A stretch of DNA of 59,081 bases. It comes from Gilliamella bombi. GTDB taxonomy: Bacteria; Pseudomonadota; Gammaproteobacteria; Enterobacterales; Orbaceae. Both the position numbers and the translations under genes were made by a program. Below, piece after piece: positions 56,602 through 59,081 of this stretch (position 1 is its first letter; each line of letters opens with the position of its first letter). The stretch is taken from positions 1-59,081 of the forward strand of contig NZ_FMWS01000035.1 of assembly GCF_900103255.1 (NCBI RefSeq), given 5' to 3'. Below the pieces are notes generated by a model, which was not told where the DNA came from, searched no databases, and was given only the letters and a program-made list of their open reading frames with translations.

Positions 56602-56638
56602 TTTTTATACTGAAACACATAGTTACCTGAAACTTTTT
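56602..56638 (-). repeat. Dispersed 37-bp intergenic element, copy 3
   Basis: The minus strand reads AAAAAGTTTCAGGTAA, then CTATGT, then GTTTCAGTATAAAAA, one difference from copy 2. It lies 9 bp beyond the thyA stop, between thyA and lpxL. Confidence 0.85.
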
Positions 56639-56646
56639 AACGAAAA

Positions 56647-57441
56647 TCAAACAGCAACAGGCGCTTTGATTGCTGGATACGGTTCATAACCAACAATTTC
56701 AAAATCCTCAAACTCATAATCAAAAATTGTTGGAGGTTTACGTTTAATAACTAATTTTGGCAATACTCTTGGTTCACGACATAGTTGCAAATGAGCTTGT
56801 TCTATATGATTAGAATAAAGATGTGTATCACCACCAGTCCACACAAAATCACCTACTTGTAATTCGCATTGCTGTGCAATCATGTGTACCAACAAAGAAT
56901 AGCTGGCTATATTAAATGGTAATCCTAAAAATACATCACAAGAACGTTGATAAAGTTGACAAGATAGTTTGCCATTTGCAACATAAAATTGGAAGAAGGC
57001 ATGACACGGTGCTAATGCCATTTGATCTAATTCTCCAACATTCCAAGCAGAAACAATCATACGTCTAGAGTCAGGATCATTTTTAATTTGATCAATTAAC
57101 TGTGAAATCTGATCTATTTGACGACCATCAGCCGCTCCCCATGCCCGCCATTGTTTGCCATAAACAGGACCTAAATCACCATTTTCATCAGCCCATTCAT
57201 TCCAAATAGTTACCTTATTGTCCTGAAGATACTTAACATTTGTATCCCCCTTCAAAAACCAAAGCAATTCATGAATAATTGAACGTAAATGACACTTTTT
57301 AGTCGTAACAAGAGGAAAACCTTCTTGTAAATTAAACCGCATTTGATGCCCAAAAATAGATAGTGTTCCAATACCTGTTCGATCTGATTTAGGTGTACCT
57401 TCATCTAAAATTTTTTGCATTAACGTTAAATATTGTTTCAT
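56647..57441 (-). CDS. thyA: Thymidylate synthase
   Basis: ThyA methylates dUMP to dTMP with methylene-tetrahydrofolate. The 264-residue product equals E. coli in length. The catalytic Cys146 is in [12 protein letters not shown], and [38 protein letters not shown] and THLYSNH are conserved, given as separate stretches. It overlaps lgt by 4 nt (ATGA), as in enterobacteria. Confidence 0.97.
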   Translation of the reverse strand: MKQYLTLMQKILDEGTPKSDRTGIGTLSIFGHQMRFNLQEGFPLVTTKKCHLRSIIHELLWFLKGDTNVKYLQDNKVTIWNEWADENGDLGPVYGKQWRAWGAADGRQIDQISQLIDQIKNDPDSRRMIVSAWNVGELDQMALAPCHAFFQFYVANGKLSCQLYQRSCDVFLGLPFNIASYSLLVHMIAQQCELQVGDFVWTGGDTHLYSNHIEQAHLQLCREPRVLPKLVIKRKPPTIFDYEFEDFEIVGYEPYPAIKAPVAV

Positions 57442-58307
57442 TGTGTTTTTGCCTTATTATTAAATCTATATGCAAATAAAAGAATAAAAATACCACCAAT
57501 AATCATTGGTAAACATAATATTTGTCCCATACTGATAATATTTAAAAATAAGCCTAACTGCTCATCTGGTTGTCTAAAAAATTCTATAACAAATCTAAAT
57601 AAACCATAGCAAAATAAAAATAAGCCAGATACAGAGCCTGTAGGTCTTGGTTTTCGAATAAAAATATTTAAAATAATAAACAGTACTATTCCCTCAAACA
57701 CCATTTCATAAAGCTGTGAAGGATGCCTTGGTAAAATACCATTTAATTGGGAATAAAGTGAAAACCACTCTGGATGAGACTGAACAAACATAAAATCGGC
57801 ATGTGATGATGTTGGAAATAACATACCAATCGATGAATCAGTTACTCTCCCCCAAAGTTCTCCATTAATAAAATTACCAAATCGCCCAAACATCAAACCA
57901 ATCGGGACAAGAGGGGCAACAAAATCACCGACTTGCATAAAAGTTTTCTTTGTTCCCTTTGCAAAAAGGGCAATAACGCAAATCGCACCAATTAAACCAC
58001 CATGAAAAGACATACCGCCTTCCCAGACTTTAAATAAAATTATAGGATCTTTGATAAAAGCTTCTAAATTATAGAAGAAGACATAGCCTAAACGGCCTCC
58101 AATAAAAAGACCTAAAAACCCCCAAAATAATAAATTTTCAACCTGCTGTGACGTCCATTGACTATTTGGCTTATTTGCACGGCGCTTAGCCAAATAAAGT
58201 GCACCCAGCACTCCAAATAAATACATTGCACCATACCAATGAAGTGATACCGGACCAATGGAAAAGGCTATTGGATCGAAATTAGGGAATTGTAAATATT
58301 GATTCAT
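57438..58307 (-). CDS. lgt: Prolipoprotein diacylglyceryl transferase
   Basis: Lgt transfers diacylglycerol to the lipobox Cys of prolipoproteins. The 289-residue membrane protein (E. coli 291) has the H-x-G-L-x-G stretch ([10 protein letters not shown]) at about 103 and the Lgt signature [17 protein letters not shown] at about 143, with about seven membrane segments. It overlaps thyA downstream and rppH upstream (ATGA), forming rppH-lgt-thyA; ptsP and ygfB, between in E. coli, are absent here. Confidence 0.97.
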   Translation of the reverse strand: MNQYLQFPNFDPIAFSIGPVSLHWYGAMYLFGVLGALYLAKRRANKPNSQWTSQQVENLLFWGFLGLFIGGRLGYVFFYNLEAFIKDPIILFKVWEGGMSFHGGLIGAICVIALFAKGTKKTFMQVGDFVAPLVPIGLMFGRFGNFINGELWGRVTDSSIGMLFPTSSHADFMFVQSHPEWFSLYSQLNGILPRHPSQLYEMVFEGIVLFIILNIFIRKPRPTGSVSGLFLFCYGLFRFVIEFFRQPDEQLGLFLNIISMGQILCLPMIIGGIFILLFAYRFNNKAKTQ

Positions 58308-58876
58308 TTTTTATTACGCTTTTTGTTTTTCCGTTTATTAGCAAAGAAATTAAATCGTTTCTTTTTAGAAATATTAGTTACTGATGTCTCTATTTCAGAC
58401 TGTATAGCAAACACAGATAAAGAAAATTCCTTCATTGCCTTTCTATAGACATCTCGTTTAAATGCAATCACCTGTCGAATGGGATACCAATAACTAACCC
58501 ATTTCCAATCATCAAATTCAGGTGCTGAGGATGTATTGAGATTAATGACTGATACATCAGATATTAATTCTAATAAAAACCATTTTTGTTTTTGCCCAAT
58601 ACAAACTGGCTGATTTTCCCAACGGATCATCCTTTTGGGTAACTTATATCGTAACCAACCATTAGTAACGGATAAAATCTTCACATCTTTTGATGATAAA
58701 CCAACTTCTTCGTTTAATTCGCGAAACATTGCCTGCTCAGGCGTTTCGCTTTGTTTTATTCCGCCCTGAGGAAATTGCCAAGAATTTTGCCCATACCGAC
58801 GAGCCCAAAGTACTTGACCATACCTGTTACAAATAACTATTCCTACATTCGGACGGTAGCCATCATTATCGATCAC
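58304..58876 (-). CDS. rppH: RNA pyrophosphohydrolase RppH
   Basis: RppH removes pyrophosphate from mRNA 5' ends and starts RNase E decay. The 190-residue product (E. coli 176) uses GTG as in E. coli ([18 protein letters not shown]). The Nudix box is [20 protein letters not shown] followed by VGL, at about 38-60. The C-terminus is an unusually long Lys/Asn/Arg tail ([20 protein letters not shown]), which could bind RNA or the ribosome. It is the first gene of rppH-lgt-thyA. Confidence 0.96.
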   Translation of the reverse strand: MIDNDGYRPNVGIVICNRYGQVLWARRYGQNSWQFPQGGIKQSETPEQAMFRELNEEVGLSSKDVKILSVTNGWLRYKLPKRMIRWENQPVCIGQKQKWFLLELISDVSVINLNTSSAPEFDDWKWVSYWYPIRQVIAFKRDVYRKAMKEFSLSVFAIQSEIETSVTNISKKKRFNFFANKRKNKKRNKK

Positions 58877-59081
58877 TGACTACCTCAAAAAAATTTTCCT
58901 TGTATAGCTGAATTGTTTCATACATACAGCAAGAAATAAATAGAAAATAATTACAAAGTGACAAATACCTTCTTTTTTTGACTGTTTTTTATACTAATTA
59001 ATATTTGTTACTGCATTAATTAATTTTCAATAATCAAAATGATATTTAATAAATATTCCAAAAAGCAAAAAGCCCAGCATG
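58877..59081. other. Right-edge intergenic region with a partial hairpin
   Basis: AT-rich sequence upstream of rppH, expected to hold its promoter. The last 15 bases (AAAAAGCCCAGCATG at 59067-59081) look like the left arm of a GC hairpin with an A-run on its left, so a terminator of a minus-strand gene beyond the window is likely. The partner arm is not visible. Confidence 0.4.

Noticed and set aside
1-59081. CRISPR arrays, riboswitches or rRNA genes
   Set aside because: No regularly spaced 25-40 bp repeats, no recognisable riboswitch consensus upstream of biosynthetic genes, and no rRNA sequence were seen on either strand.

Overview
The window is a low-GC gammaproteobacterial chromosome segment. 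Protein sequences and gene order are close to Enterobacterales and Pasteurellales: yajC-secD-secF, hemE-yjaG-hupA, srlAEBD-srlM-srlR, lpoA-yraN-diaA, rppH-lgt-thyA, rpmB-rpmG and aspS-nudB. The strong AT bias, short intergenic regions, sugar-alcohol PTS and mix of enterobacterial genes with Firmicute-like ones suggest an insect-gut Orbaceae member (Gilliamella-like). That placement is an inference; no 16S rRNA gene is present.

Layout. 1-910: edge of an integrated element, with the 3' end of an IS3-family transposase that has cut a P4-type tyrosine integrase in two, next to tRNA-Ala(UGC). 1035-4303: Sec accessory genes yajC-secD-secF. 4490-10434: a complex I membrane-arm operon, nuoJKLMN, standing alone without nuoA-I. 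10780-19129: ppc, a periplasmic Sel1-repeat protein, ubiD, a small secreted protein, nudB and aspS. 19130-22282: an apparently imported module of a nicotinamidase-like hydrolase, a two-part DUF3100 membrane system and an M20 amidohydrolase. 22364-28891: moeB-dusC, glyQ-glyS, a YciC-like membrane protein and ybaK. 29061-34361: hupA, yjaG, hemE, argP, rpiA, serA. 34498-38628: a complete glucitol/sorbitol PTS operon whose srlE carries a frameshift near its 5' end. 38903-42224: dps, an FMN reductase, mutH, argA. 42514-46024: an MFS carrier, shikimate kinase, YdiL-like protein and shikimate dehydrogenase, recalling the E. coli ydiL-ydiM-ydiN-ydiB neighbourhood. 46501-58876: rpmB-rpmG, gltP, gyrA, diaA-yraN-lpoA, rlmM, lpxL, thyA, lgt, rppH.

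How it works together. Most of the window is housekeeping: translation, protein export, cell envelope, DNA topology and repair, amino-acid and cofactor synthesis. Accessory capacity is sorbitol uptake (srl), glutamate/aspartate uptake (gltP) and the DUF3100/amidohydrolase module.

The most unusual feature is the nuo operon. The five membrane subunits are full length and uninterrupted, but residues normally essential for proton translocation are replaced: the first conserved Glu of NuoK and of NuoJ, the TM7 and TM8 Lys and TM12 Glu of NuoM, and the central His/Lys cluster of NuoL. NuoN carries a periplasmic acidic insertion of about 90 residues. Together with the absence of nuoA-I at the locus, this points to a remodelled or non-pumping complex I, or an orphan membrane arm. 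Other notable signals are a 37-bp intergenic element present three times, an AT-only perfect 19-bp inverted repeat, tandem TTTGAAATAT-type repeats upstream of srlA, and an acidic insertion in the GyrA C-terminal domain. Comparisons with E. coli proteins were made by eye from memory, without alignment software.
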